From Paraglaciecola algarum (GTDB lineage: Bacteria > Pseudomonadota > Gammaproteobacteria > Enterobacterales > Alteromonadaceae), in assembly GCF_021532655.1 (NCBI RefSeq), contig NZ_JAKGAS010000001.1:310001-374000 (forward strand): a DNA stretch of 64,000 bases, read 5' to 3'. Shown here piece after piece: positions 8,892 to 17,259 of this stretch. Each line of letters begins with the position of its first letter. The first letter of the stretch is position 1. The position numbers and the translations under genes are program-made. The notes below the pieces were generated by a model. The model saw nothing but the letters and a program-made list of their open reading frames with translations, had not been told where the DNA came from and did no database searches.

Positions 8892-10169
8892 ATGAGGAAA
8901 ACTGATTTTCGTACGTTACTTGGCAACGACTCATTTGAAGAGCCTCAACCTGCACCAAGCTTAAATGGTCATGAACTTGACGAGCTTTTAGATCCAGTTA
9001 CTCGCCACGAATTTGTGACTACTCATTTCGCAAAAAACTCTTTATACACCAAAGGATCCGCTAAAAAGATAGAACATATTTTTAGTTGGGAAAAACTAAG
9101 GTTAGCCCTTAAACGCGGCGAAAGTATTACTGATAAGCTTTACAATATAAAGGCTTCATTTGCGGAAGGTGAAGACTCAGGTGATCCTCATGGCGCAAAC
9201 GAGATAAGCCATGATCAAGTTATTGAGGTATTAAATGACGGTGGAACAATCTGTATTTCAAACATTCAAATGGCCGATCCCTTTCTGGCTAAATGGGCCC
9301 TTGCCATCAGTGCCCAACTTAATTTTACTGGCACTGTGGGCATCAATTGTTATGTCTCTCAAGACGGTTCTGGGTTTCCTATGCATTATGATGCGAGAGT
9401 CGCTACTACCATCCAAATAGCCGGGCAAAAACGTTGGAAATATTCTACTAAAGCAGCAAAAATATGGCCTAAAACTAATGCGGTTTATCAGGCTGGAAAA
9501 ACCAATAAGAGTGTCGGAACACTACCTGAGGAAATGGAAATGAAGGAGGTGGTGTTAAAGCCTGGTGATATTCTTTGTTTGCCTGCGGGTGCTTGGCACT
9601 CAGCTTGTGGTATTGGATGTTCTATGGCCTTGAATCTTTCTTTTTCTCCTCAAAATTACCTTGAGCATATTATGCCTGCACTTAAGGACTTAGCCGATTC
9701 TAATCCAGATTGGCGAGGTGGTCCTCCTGCAACAGTTGAAAAGGTTGCAGGAAGAGTACCTGCTGAGGTGTCAGATTATTTAAGTGCTCGGTTAGCTGAC
9801 TTTCAAGCTTTAGTTAATACAGATTCTCTGGTGGAACCTTGGCTACGATCATTAACACGGGCAGGGTATGCTGGCAAAACTCAAATTAGAGCTTTGCCTA
9901 ATGTTGGTCCTGAACGCTTGTTTACGGTGACAGCGCCACCATTACGTTACATTGAGTTTCAAGAATTATTATTAATTTCCTTTAACAATGAAATACATAA
10001 ATTCCCAATTACTCTTACGCCTATTTTACAAAGGTTGTGTGCGCAGCCTGCTAATTTTACTATTCCAGAAATCATGGCAATACAACAACAAGCCAAAGGC
10101 TTAACCCCAAATGAAGCCATACATTATCTACAGATATTGTATAAATTTGGCATCATTAGTTTGGCCTAG
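8892..10169 (+). CDS. JmjC/cupin-fold Fe(II)/2-oxoglutarate oxygenase (YcfD/MINA53-like)
   Basis: A cupin_4-type hydroxylase of 425 residues. The N-terminal LLDPVTRHEFVTTHFA matches the lead-in of ribosomal-oxygenase-like proteins. The iron site is HxD (H165, D167 in FPMHYDAR) with distal H236 in LPAGAWHSA, inside a double-stranded beta helix. The C-terminal part looks like a winged-helix tail. Family members hydroxylate protein side chains (arginine or histidine of ribosomal proteins in YcfD/MINA53); the target here is unknown. The ATG at 8892 (MRKTDF) is preferred over the TTG at 8835, since the extra 19 residues look untypical. Its location in a TBDR/halogenase island suggests a dedicated role. 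The stop codon touches the terminal repeat of a MITE. Confidence 0.82.
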   Translation: MRKTDFRTLLGNDSFEEPQPAPSLNGHELDELLDPVTRHEFVTTHFAKNSLYTKGSAKKIEHIFSWEKLRLALKRGESITDKLYNIKASFAEGEDSGDPHGANEISHDQVIEVLNDGGTICISNIQMADPFLAKWALAISAQLNFTGTVGINCYVSQDGSGFPMHYDARVATTIQIAGQKRWKYSTKAAKIWPKTNAVYQAGKTNKSVGTLPEEMEMKEVVLKPGDILCLPAGAWHSACGIGCSMALNLSFSPQNYLEHIMPALKDLADSNPDWRGGPPATVEKVAGRVPAEVSDYLSARLADFQALVNTDSLVEPWLRSLTRAGYAGKTQIRALPNVGPERLFTVTAPPLRYIEFQELLLISFNNEIHKFPITLTPILQRLCAQPANFTIPEIMAIQQQAKGLTPNEAIHYLQILYKFGIISLA

Positions 10170-10507
10170 AGCCTGTTGATCTTTGCTGTATGTTTTTGCA
10201 GTGAGTTGTGCGGTATTTATACAATGAAGCACGATTGCAGTGTAGTCGTTCTACATAAATGAGTGCTGAAGCAGTAGAAATACCGCACAAACACTGTCCG
10301 TAGGATTCGTCGTAAAGGCTTTTTACTCTTTACTCGCTACATCCTTGTAGCTCACCTGCAAGCTGGCCAGCTAAAGCTGTTCAAAAATATTCCAGATATT
10401 TTTTGTGTTGCAGTATTTCGACTTATATTAATAGGCCTTCAACACTGCGCCTCGATTAAAAAGCCTTTACTTAGAACAAAATCCATACAGCAAAGATCAA
10501 CAGGCTC
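10169..10507. mobile_element. MITE-like element with 22-bp perfect terminal inverted repeats
   Basis: GAGCCTGTTGATCTTTGCTG at the left end (22 bp in full, 10169-10190) is mirrored exactly at 10486-10507. The 339-bp interior holds no ORF of note and shares a core (around CAGTAGAAATACCGCACAAA) with the element at 47697-47990, where it is inverted. No clear target duplication is visible. The left end overlaps the last base of the JmjC stop codon. A non-autonomous transposon is the best reading; no matching transposase is in the window. Confidence 0.8.
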
Positions 10508-10553
10508 TCATGATTAGACAAAAGAAAACTTGGGCAAAAGAATGAGTGAAAAA

Positions 10554-10586
10554 ATAAAGCCGCTAATCGAAAGATAGCGGCTTTAT
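10554..10586 (-). terminator. Rho-independent terminator of the TBDR gene
   Basis: A 12-bp stem ATAAAGCCGCTA/TAGCGGCTTTAT, followed on the minus strand by a run of T. It lies 55 nt past the receptor stop. Confidence 0.8.
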
Positions 10587-10599
10587 AGTGTGTTAAATG

Positions 10600-10628
10600 A
10601 GTTTCTATTACCATTGGTAATAGAAACT
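10600..10628. terminator. Second hairpin downstream of the TBDR gene
   Basis: A 13-bp perfect stem AGTTTCTATTACC/GGTAATAGAAACT with a 3-nt loop but no T-run. It may protect the 3' end of the receptor mRNA or assist the next terminator. Confidence 0.5.
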
Positions 10629-10640
10629 ATTTATTTGTTA

Positions 10641-13600
10641 TTAGAAGTTGTAACGAGCACCTAAGGTATAACGAGCGCCTAAGTCGGTTACGTCATAAGT
10701 TGCTCTGATAGACCGCCCGTAAACACGTTGATTTTCGTCAGTTATGTTAAGGCCCGCAAATGTCACGGTTAGGTCTTCCATTACGTCATAACTTACAGTG
10801 AAGTCCCATTGTGAGTATGCTTCTATGTATCTAGGTTGAGTTCCTGCTTCATTTAAGAAGTCATCACGCCAGTTGTAAGCTAAACGAGCTTGCCAACCGT
10901 CTTTTTCATACATGGCAACAACGTTAGCTGTATCACTTAAGCCCGTTAATGCAAACTGGGATACAGTGGGTGCAGCAGTATTGTCATATTTTACGTCACC
11001 ACGTACTAAAGTGTAGTTAGCTTGTAAACCAAAACCTGTATCAGCAAAGAAATGTTGCGCTGCAATTTCAGCACCGTAAATATTGGCATCTTTGTTGTTT
11101 ACTGGTCGTGAAGTTAAGAACTGGTAGAGTGGGTCGTCACCATTTGGCAAGATGTTATACTTCTCCATGTAGAACTCGAAAGCAGATTCGTCGGCAAATT
11201 CAGCCTCTTTGGTCAAGTAATCTGCCGCGCCATTCGGGAAATCCTGCGGGTTATCTAAAATAGCGACCATAGTAAACAAGTGAGTTTCGTCTAAGCCTTT
11301 ACCTATTGATGCTAATGCATCAGCTGCAGCTTGTGCTCTTGGCCCACCCGTCGCATCACGTAAATCAAACTGAGGTAGCCTGACTTGTTCATTACCGATA
11401 AAGTTACTTACACGTTTATCGAAATAACCTACAGATACGTAACTGGTATCATCAAAATAGTATTCTAATGAAATGTCAGTATTGGTTGATAATAGTGGTA
11501 CTAAACCAGGGTTAGATGAAGTTGCATCAGGTATTCCGCCTAACAGAGTCGCTGAGTTGTAACCGCCTATGGATACAGAAGCGCGTAGGTTGTTATAACT
11601 TGCTCGAGCCATAGTTTGACCAAATGACATGCGCGCTTTAAGATCGTCGGTAATAGATACGTCAATATCCAAACTGGGTAACACGTGGTTGTAGCTGTGG
11701 TTTTCGGTTACATGGCTACTTTCTGGGCCCGTGACTGTTGTAAAGTCATTATTAGCTTCCCAGCGCGCAGCAATCGGTATAGTTTGCACAGATGTTGACA
11801 TCAATTCTGTGCTTTCATAACGAACACCCGCTAATATATTGGTTTCCATACCACCAATTTCGCCATTTAATGAATATTGAAAATAAGCTGAAAACACATC
11901 TTCTTCTACAAGGTGATCATTTTCGCTTGCTGCTGTTGCATTGGGTCTGTTGCTAGGCGCAACTGAGTAATCGAAATCATATGTTTGACTCGCCCATTGT
12001 ATGAGGTCTATGGCATTACCGCGGAAAGAAGTAATACCGTGGTTACCCATATTGAAGTCTTCAAAACGACCCATTAAATCAAATTCTTCTAATGAACCTG
12101 GAGGAAGTTCCCCTGGTCTGTTGATGCCCCAACTGCCAGTGTTGAATCTAAGATTAACATTTTGCTGGTGCATTTCTATACTTCGGGTTTCGATACCAAA
12201 GTCAAATTGACCTTCGTCAAATTGGTAACTTCCGTCTAGTTTTATCTGAGAAATATCAGTAACTTGTGATGATCCACCAAATTGTGGTTGGTTCGTACCT
12301 ACGTCTGTCGCGTCCCATACACCGTTAGGTGCTGGTAAGTCAGATGCTCTTGGTTTAACACTATCATCTATGGTGACTGCTAAAGTTTGAATATCGCCAG
12401 AAAAATCATAGTTTTGAGTTAAACCAATTGGTGCTGCCATACCCATTGTTATTCTACCAACTCCAGCTGCTTCCATATCGTCTGGTAAACTTTCCGCTTT
12501 TGAATCATGAACATCTAGCGTCAAGGCAAAGTTATCATTTACCACATACTCAAGGTTAAGACCTATAGAATCAATTGAGTTAACTTGATGGTTCCAAATT
12601 TGTGTCGCAGTATTATCTTTTGCACCACCCAAATATTCATTGATTTGTACCATAGTGGCTACAGGTTGATCCGTGTCAAATGTCACTGAGTCGTAACTAC
12701 GGTTTGCCCAGAAACCAGATTGAGCTTCATGTTGTTGAACTTTGTTGTTTACATAGGTGTAATCGAGGGTCGCAGTTAAATCGTCTGTAGGTGCTAATTG
12801 TAAGGTTACCTGTGCATTAGTGCGGTCACGTTCAAAATCATTGTGAAAAAAGCGTAAATCATTTGGACGAGCAAACAATTGTCCATCTGCTGGCGCATTG
12901 GTGATTCTGCTATCGGTATAAGCTGGGTCTGTTTCACCGTTTGGCCCTTCAACAATAGCAAACGATTGATATTGCATAACATCATTTGCCGCATCATAGC
13001 TAGGATCCCAATTAGCGTAGTTCCAGCCACTAACACCAGCACGAGCTGAGCCACTATGACGAACTTGCTTACTGAAGGAAACACCTACACCCCAAGTTGC
13101 ATCGTCATTTGTGAAACTGAATATACCTGATAATTCTGGCGTTATGCTATCACCTTGGTCAACTGTTGTATCACCAACAAGTTTACCACCTACACTAGCG
13201 TGCATGCCGGGATTATCTAAAGGTTTAGCCGTGACTATATTAACAGTAGAACCTATGCCGCCTGCCGTGATATTTGCTTTACCTGTTTTATATACTTCAA
13301 CAGCACGAACGCTTTCAGAGGCTAGGTTAGCAAAACTAAATGCACGTCCAGAACCGCCACCATTTCCATAGGCATCAGCTGCCGGCATTAAACGACCGTT
13401 TAGCGTCACCATGTTGTTATCGCCGCCAAAACCACGAACAGTAATTTTATCACCTTCACCGTTGTTACGGTCTATTGATACACCTGTGATTCGTTGTAGT
13501 GACTCTGCCAAATTTGAATCAGGGAATTTACCTATGTCTTCTGCGGATATTGCATCAACGATACCTTTAGATTCACGCTTGATGCTCATTGATTCTTGTA

Positions 13601-13742
13601 AGCTTCCTCTTATCCCTCGAACCTGAATAACTTCAGTGTCATCAGTTTCTTGCGCTAGGGCGGAAGTCATGGCAACTGTTCCCAGCATAATACCTATGCT
13701 GGTAGCGAGTATTGATTTTTGAAATTGACTCGGTGATCTCAT
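10641..13742 (-). CDS. TonB-dependent receptor, complete
   Basis: A 1033-residue outer-membrane TonB-dependent transporter. The signal peptide MRSPSQFQKS... ends near TSALAQ, followed by EVIQVRGIRGSLQ and the plug with DAISAEDIGKFPDSN, TVRGFG and VTLNGR. A long barrel follows and ends in a terminal Phe (YTLGARYNF). The ATG at 13742 is chosen since the 39 residues further upstream are basic, unlike a leader, and would block the signal peptide. The length (over 1000) and plug type match the TBDR subfamily found in marine polysaccharide-utilisation and halogenase loci. It is convergent with the JmjC gene and terminated by two hairpins. The substrate cannot be inferred from sequence alone. Confidence 0.95.
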   Translation of the reverse strand: MRSPSQFQKSILATSIGIMLGTVAMTSALAQETDDTEVIQVRGIRGSLQESMSIKRESKGIVDAISAEDIGKFPDSNLAESLQRITGVSIDRNNGEGDKITVRGFGGDNNMVTLNGRLMPAADAYGNGGGSGRAFSFANLASESVRAVEVYKTGKANITAGGIGSTVNIVTAKPLDNPGMHASVGGKLVGDTTVDQGDSITPELSGIFSFTNDDATWGVGVSFSKQVRHSGSARAGVSGWNYANWDPSYDAANDVMQYQSFAIVEGPNGETDPAYTDSRITNAPADGQLFARPNDLRFFHNDFERDRTNAQVTLQLAPTDDLTATLDYTYVNNKVQQHEAQSGFWANRSYDSVTFDTDQPVATMVQINEYLGGAKDNTATQIWNHQVNSIDSIGLNLEYVVNDNFALTLDVHDSKAESLPDDMEAAGVGRITMGMAAPIGLTQNYDFSGDIQTLAVTIDDSVKPRASDLPAPNGVWDATDVGTNQPQFGGSSQVTDISQIKLDGSYQFDEGQFDFGIETRSIEMHQQNVNLRFNTGSWGINRPGELPPGSLEEFDLMGRFEDFNMGNHGITSFRGNAIDLIQWASQTYDFDYSVAPSNRPNATAASENDHLVEEDVFSAYFQYSLNGEIGGMETNILAGVRYESTELMSTSVQTIPIAARWEANNDFTTVTGPESSHVTENHSYNHVLPSLDIDVSITDDLKARMSFGQTMARASYNNLRASVSIGGYNSATLLGGIPDATSSNPGLVPLLSTNTDISLEYYFDDTSYVSVGYFDKRVSNFIGNEQVRLPQFDLRDATGGPRAQAAADALASIGKGLDETHLFTMVAILDNPQDFPNGAADYLTKEAEFADESAFEFYMEKYNILPNGDDPLYQFLTSRPVNNKDANIYGAEIAAQHFFADTGFGLQANYTLVRGDVKYDNTAAPTVSQFALTGLSDTANVVAMYEKDGWQARLAYNWRDDFLNEAGTQPRYIEAYSQWDFTVSYDVMEDLTVTFAGLNITDENQRVYGRSIRATYDVTDLGARYTLGARYNF

Positions 13743-14084
13743 TGTACTTGTTCCTTTAGTTATTCTAATCAAAGTGTGGTGTGTACATGATCTTCTGGAA
13801 AACATATCTCGTTTTCTGAAATCGGGTTTAACGTTAAGATTATGGTTAATAAATGTCAATAAGTTGTAATTGTTATTATTATTATGTGTAATATATTTTG
13901 TATAGTGTGATATGTAAGGTTTGGGGTTTAAGTTTATGATTTTACTGGTGATTTGGTTTTTGTAAATATGCTTTTTGCGAGTTGATTTTATTTTTTATGA
14001 AATGTAGTTTTGTTTTTATGTAATTTGTTTTTTGTGGTTTTTAGGTAATAGTAACACATGGTTCTAGCGGTTTAACTATGTATC
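13743..14084. other. AT-rich leader region upstream of the TBDR gene
   Basis: No gene in about 340 bases. It contains the second copy of the AT-rich inverted repeat. A weak GAAAAC-N7-GTTTTC inverted repeat is near 13798-13816. Promoter function for the receptor is implied. Confidence 0.6.
13876..13893. promoter_or_regulatory. Shared AT-rich inverted repeat (copy 2)
   Basis: TTATTATTATGTGTAATA is identical over 18 nt to 1837-1854 upstream of the first receptor. The core is TATTA-TGTG-TAATA. It lies about 134 nt upstream of this receptor's start. Candidate common operator. Confidence 0.35.
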
Positions 14085-14231
14085 TTAATCTTCATCTTTG
14101 TCGTATGACGCATTGTTGTCTTTACTCACTTTAGGAAATTTGGTTTTAGCGGTTTGTTGTAGCAACAATATATTACCAATAATAAATCCCAAAACTAGTA
14201 CAATAATTCCAACTACCCACCATATATTCAT
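14085..14231 (-). CDS. DUF2897-like small membrane protein
   Basis: A 48-residue protein with one N-terminal transmembrane helix (WWVVGIIVLVLGFIIGNIL) and a charged, acidic tail ending KDEDED-like (YDKDED). Size and layout match the small DUF2897 family of gammaproteobacteria, of unknown function. Its ATG overlaps the TGA of the upstream peptidase gene (ATGA), so it is translationally coupled and the last gene of the yffB-dapE operon. Confidence 0.75.
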   Translation of the reverse strand: MNIWWVVGIIVLVLGFIIGNILLLQQTAKTKFPKVSKDNNASYDKDED

Positions 14232-14905
14232 GATTTTCCTCGGTTTAATACAAATTGATTAAAGATAATCTCTAGGTTTTCGATAATAAGTTTTGGCTCT
14301 TCTATACCAGAATTGATAAGTGTTTGCTTTAATAAGCTAATGTCTAGTTGAGCCTCAATTTTTTGAGCGATAGGCATAAAACTTAAATGCCATGGCTCGG
14401 CTGCTACACCACCTTTATAAGTATGGTATGGGCGATTAAAGTTAAAATCTTGTGCATATTTACTTAACCAAGTATTTAGTGCCGCACAGGGCCCTTCAGC
14501 TTCATATTCGCTACAAACCAATTGAAAGTTATGCCCACTTTCAACTACTGATTTTTTGTCATATACATCTAAATCAGTGCCCCAATGGTGACGACTAGCA
14601 CCAGGTAGTGCAGACCAAGTTAAAATAGCAAACAACTTTTGTTGGTTGGTAATGGTAGAAATATCAATTGCTTGTTCATTGATATCTAAAATGGCCGTTT
14701 TACCCGTCCATTTTTTTTGCCAAATATGTAGTTGACGTGCAAAACTGCGATAGCTACTGACAATTTGAATATCGATTTGATCTTTAGCAGCCGCTAATTG
14801 CATTTGTTTAAATGCAGCGCACACTTTAGGTAACAACTTAAAACCCTGTTGGCATTCTACCAACAAGCTTTCGTCTTGGCCTAAAATGTGCGCGCTTGAA
14901 ATCAC
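14228..14905 (-). CDS. M15 family metallopeptidase (D-alanyl-D-alanine carboxypeptidase type)
   Basis: A 225-residue zinc peptidase of the VanY/M15B group, which trims D-Ala from peptidoglycan stem peptides or precursors. Motifs: SSYRSF early in the domain, the zinc motif [10 protein letters not shown] (SxHxxGxxxD) and the catalytic/third-ligand segment EPWHLS. No signal peptide is evident at the chosen start. The start is a GTG overlapping the dapE stop (GTGA), so it is coupled to dapE. The pairing makes sense: DapE supplies the diaminopimelate used in the same peptide. Confidence 0.85.
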   Translation of the reverse strand: MISSAHILGQDESLLVECQQGFKLLPKVCAAFKQMQLAAAKDQIDIQIVSSYRSFARQLHIWQKKWTGKTAILDINEQAIDISTITNQQKLFAILTWSALPGASRHHWGTDLDVYDKKSVVESGHNFQLVCSEYEAEGPCAALNTWLSKYAQDFNFNRPYHTYKGGVAAEPWHLSFMPIAQKIEAQLDISLLKQTLINSGIEEPKLIIENLEIIFNQFVLNRGKS

Positions 14906-16032
14906 CCTAGTAGTCGCTTTAACATGTCTTCATAAATATCAGTTAGCGTGTCTAAATCCGACATTTTCACACATTCATCAATTTTATGAATAGTAGCATT
15001 CACTGGTCCTAGTTCAATTACCTGAGCTCCAGTAGGTGCAATAAATCGACCGTCTGAGGTACCGCCAGCGGTTGATAATAGTGTATCGCGACCAGTACAG
15101 TGTTTGATGGCTTGCTGAGTAGCTTCGACTAAATCCCCAGAGTCGGTTAGAAAAGGTTGGCCATTGAAGGTCCACTCAATATCATATTGTAAATTGTGAG
15201 CATCTAATATTTTTGTGGTTCGTTCAATTAACTCTTGATCGGTCACTTCAGTAGAAAACCTAAAGTTAAAACAAATTTTTAGTTCGCCCGGTATAACGTT
15301 TCCGGCACCCGTTCCGCCATTAATGTTCGATATTTGAAAACTCGTTGGTGGAAATGAGTCATTGCCGTCATCCCATTTCGTTTTAGCTAAGTCTGCTAAA
15401 GCCAAAGCAGATTCGTGAATAGGGTTTTGGGCTAGATGAGGGTACGCCACATGCCCTTGAATTCCTTTTACTACTAAGTCACCAGTTAAGGAGCCGCGGC
15501 GGCCATTTTTAACGATATCACCTACTTCATCAGTGCTTGATGGTTCGCCAACTAAGCACCAAGTGATTTTTTCATTTCTGGCTTCGAGTGTGTCAATTAC
15601 CCGAGTGGTGCCATTGATAAACGGGCCCTCTTCGTCGCTCGTGATTAAATAGGCAATCGAACCTTTGTGGTCTGGATTATTTTTTACAAACTTTTCGGTG
15701 GCAACTAACATAGCGGCTAAGCTACCTTTCATGTCTGCAGCCCCTCTACCATGTAAATAACCATCTTTTTCGGTCGCTTCAAATGGTGGAGTTTGCCATG
15801 CTTCTGCTGGCCCTGAAGGCACCACATCTGTGTGCCCGGCAAAACAAAAAACCGGATCTTCGGTGCCTTTTCTAGCCCAAATGTTTTTGGTGTCATCAAA
15901 GGTTAGATCTTCAATTTTGAAACCTAACGGTTCAAGAATATCAGCCATTAAATCTTGGCAGCCCGCATCTTCTGGTGTGACTGATTTTCGGTTGATTAGG
16001 TCTTTTGTCAGACCAATAGTTGTGTGTGTCAT
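14902..16032 (-). CDS. dapE: Succinyl-diaminopimelate desuccinylase
   Basis: A cytoplasmic dinuclear zinc hydrolase (M20 family) that converts N-succinyl-LL-2,6-diaminopimelate to LL-DAP and succinate in lysine and peptidoglycan synthesis. The 376-residue length is standard. Motifs: [11 protein letters not shown] (metal His), [13 protein letters not shown] (bridging Asp region), SDEEGP (catalytic Glu and metal Glu), GRRGSL and the C-terminal [11 protein letters not shown]. The ATG overlaps the yffB stop (ATGA). The yffB-dapE order is conserved across gammaproteobacteria. Confidence 0.97.
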   Translation of the reverse strand: MTHTTIGLTKDLINRKSVTPEDAGCQDLMADILEPLGFKIEDLTFDDTKNIWARKGTEDPVFCFAGHTDVVPSGPAEAWQTPPFEATEKDGYLHGRGAADMKGSLAAMLVATEKFVKNNPDHKGSIAYLITSDEEGPFINGTTRVIDTLEARNEKITWCLVGEPSSTDEVGDIVKNGRRGSLTGDLVVKGIQGHVAYPHLAQNPIHESALALADLAKTKWDDGNDSFPPTSFQISNINGGTGAGNVIPGELKICFNFRFSTEVTDQELIERTTKILDAHNLQYDIEWTFNGQPFLTDSGDLVEATQQAIKHCTGRDTLLSTAGGTSDGRFIAPTGAQVIELGPVNATIHKIDECVKMSDLDTLTDIYEDMLKRLLG

Positions 16033-16373
16033 GAAAAAATCTCTTGGTATTGCGGCGCTTTAAATCCGATAAAGTATTGCCCTTTATAGATAAGTACAGG
16101 GCGTTTAATCATAGCGGGTTGCTCAAGCATTAATTGAATGGCTGATTCTTTATCAAGTTGTTGTTTTTGCACTTCAGATAATTGGCGAAATGTAGTACCA
16201 CGTTTATTGAGTAGTACTTCCCAGCCTAACTTTTGTTCAGTTGTTGTCAACCAGTCTAGCTCTAAGCCGTCTTGACGGTAATCATGAAAATTAAAATCAA
16301 TATTATTATCGTTTAACCATGCTTTGGCTTTTTTAATGGTGTCGCAATTTTTAATGCCGTAAAGAGTTGTCAT
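16029..16373 (-). CDS. yffB: ArsC/Spx-family reductase-like protein YffB
   Basis: A small thioredoxin-fold protein of the ArsC/Spx group. It contains [12 protein letters not shown], with the single conserved cysteine, and RGTTFRQL and KRPVLIYKG, diagnostic for YffB. Function is thought to be glutathione-dependent thiol reduction but is not well established. The start at ATG 16373 ([10 protein letters not shown]) matches E. coli YffB and has AGGA just upstream; an ATG five codons earlier (16388) is an alternative. First gene of the yffB-dapE-M15-DUF2897 operon. Confidence 0.92.
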   Translation of the reverse strand: MTTLYGIKNCDTIKKAKAWLNDNNIDFNFHDYRQDGLELDWLTTTEQKLGWEVLLNKRGTTFRQLSEVQKQQLDKESAIQLMLEQPAMIKRPVLIYKGQYFIGFKAPQYQEIFS

Positions 16374-16503
16374 ATTGTCCTGTGTCATATTTCCCAGTGT
16401 TATTGAAAAGATAAATTATTTTACTCAAGACTATAACGATAAAGGGTTAGTTTGGTAAAGGTTCAAATAGCTATTAATTATGGCTTTGGTTATAAAAGAA
16501 GGC

Positions 16504-17028
16504 TTAAATTAAAATACTCATTATGGTGTCTTCGCCTGCGATTACAGAATAGTAATGGGGTAAAATAGCTGTTACTTTTTCGCTGTTGAGTAGAGTAACA
16601 GGACATAAAATGCTGGGTAATTGTTTTTTCATTTTAATCAGTGAGAATTCGGCAATTATGTCCCCCTGTATAAAGCTATCACCTGGTTTTTTTATGCGCT
16701 TAAATCCTTCTGCCATTAAAAGGTGTGAATCAATTCCTAGTTGAATTTGTATTTGTAATCCATTTTTAGCTTTTAATCTTATTTGATTGGCTAATTCTGG
16801 AAACTCCATGATATGGCCATTAAATGGCGCAATAACTTGATAACCTGAAGGTTTGATGGCAACTCCTTCACCAAATAACCTATGCTTGAATAAATCATGT
16901 GGAACCTCATCTAAGGGCACAACGGCGCCACTTAGCGGACTAGATATGGCTAACTTTTTGCTATGTTTGGGAAGGTTATCCGCCTTGACGAGTTTTCCGA
17001 GTAAAGTCATGCTTGCTTTGTATTCCAT
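16504..17028 (-). CDS. EIIA-Glc-like (PTS) protein lacking both phospho-histidines
   Basis: A 174-residue protein of the glucose-type PTS EIIA fold. Aligned segments are ISSPLSGAVVPLDEVP, GEGVAIKPSG (compare GDGVAIKPTG in E. coli Crr), QVIAPFNGHI, and LGIDSHLLMAEGFKRI (compare FGIDTVELKGEGFKRI). At the H90 phosphorylation position (VHFGID in Crr) it has Q96 (IQLGID), and at the helper H75 it has N81. It therefore cannot carry phosphate the normal way. A role as a phosphorylation-independent regulator is possible but unproven; alternatively it is decaying, though the frame is intact. No ptsH/ptsI nearby. Confidence 0.8.
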   Translation of the reverse strand: MEYKASMTLLGKLVKADNLPKHSKKLAISSPLSGAVVPLDEVPHDLFKHRLFGEGVAIKPSGYQVIAPFNGHIMEFPELANQIRLKAKNGLQIQIQLGIDSHLLMAEGFKRIKKPGDSFIQGDIIAEFSLIKMKKQLPSILCPVTLLNSEKVTAILPHYYSVIAGEDTIMSILI

Positions 17029-17259
17029 TTGCCTTTGCTAAAAAAAAGAGTCTAAGTTGTACTAATTAATTGCTTAAGAGATAAACAGGCCAGTTAATTT
17101 ATGTCAAGTTAGCTTTATCCACTGTATCTGTGGATAACTCTGTTGAGTACTGTTTATATGTAGTTTAATTTATTGATATGTATAATGTTTTATCTGTTGT
17201 TCGTAAATTGTGCTATGGGTGTTTTTTAGCACTAATTAAGCTAATTAGTATGGAAAAAT

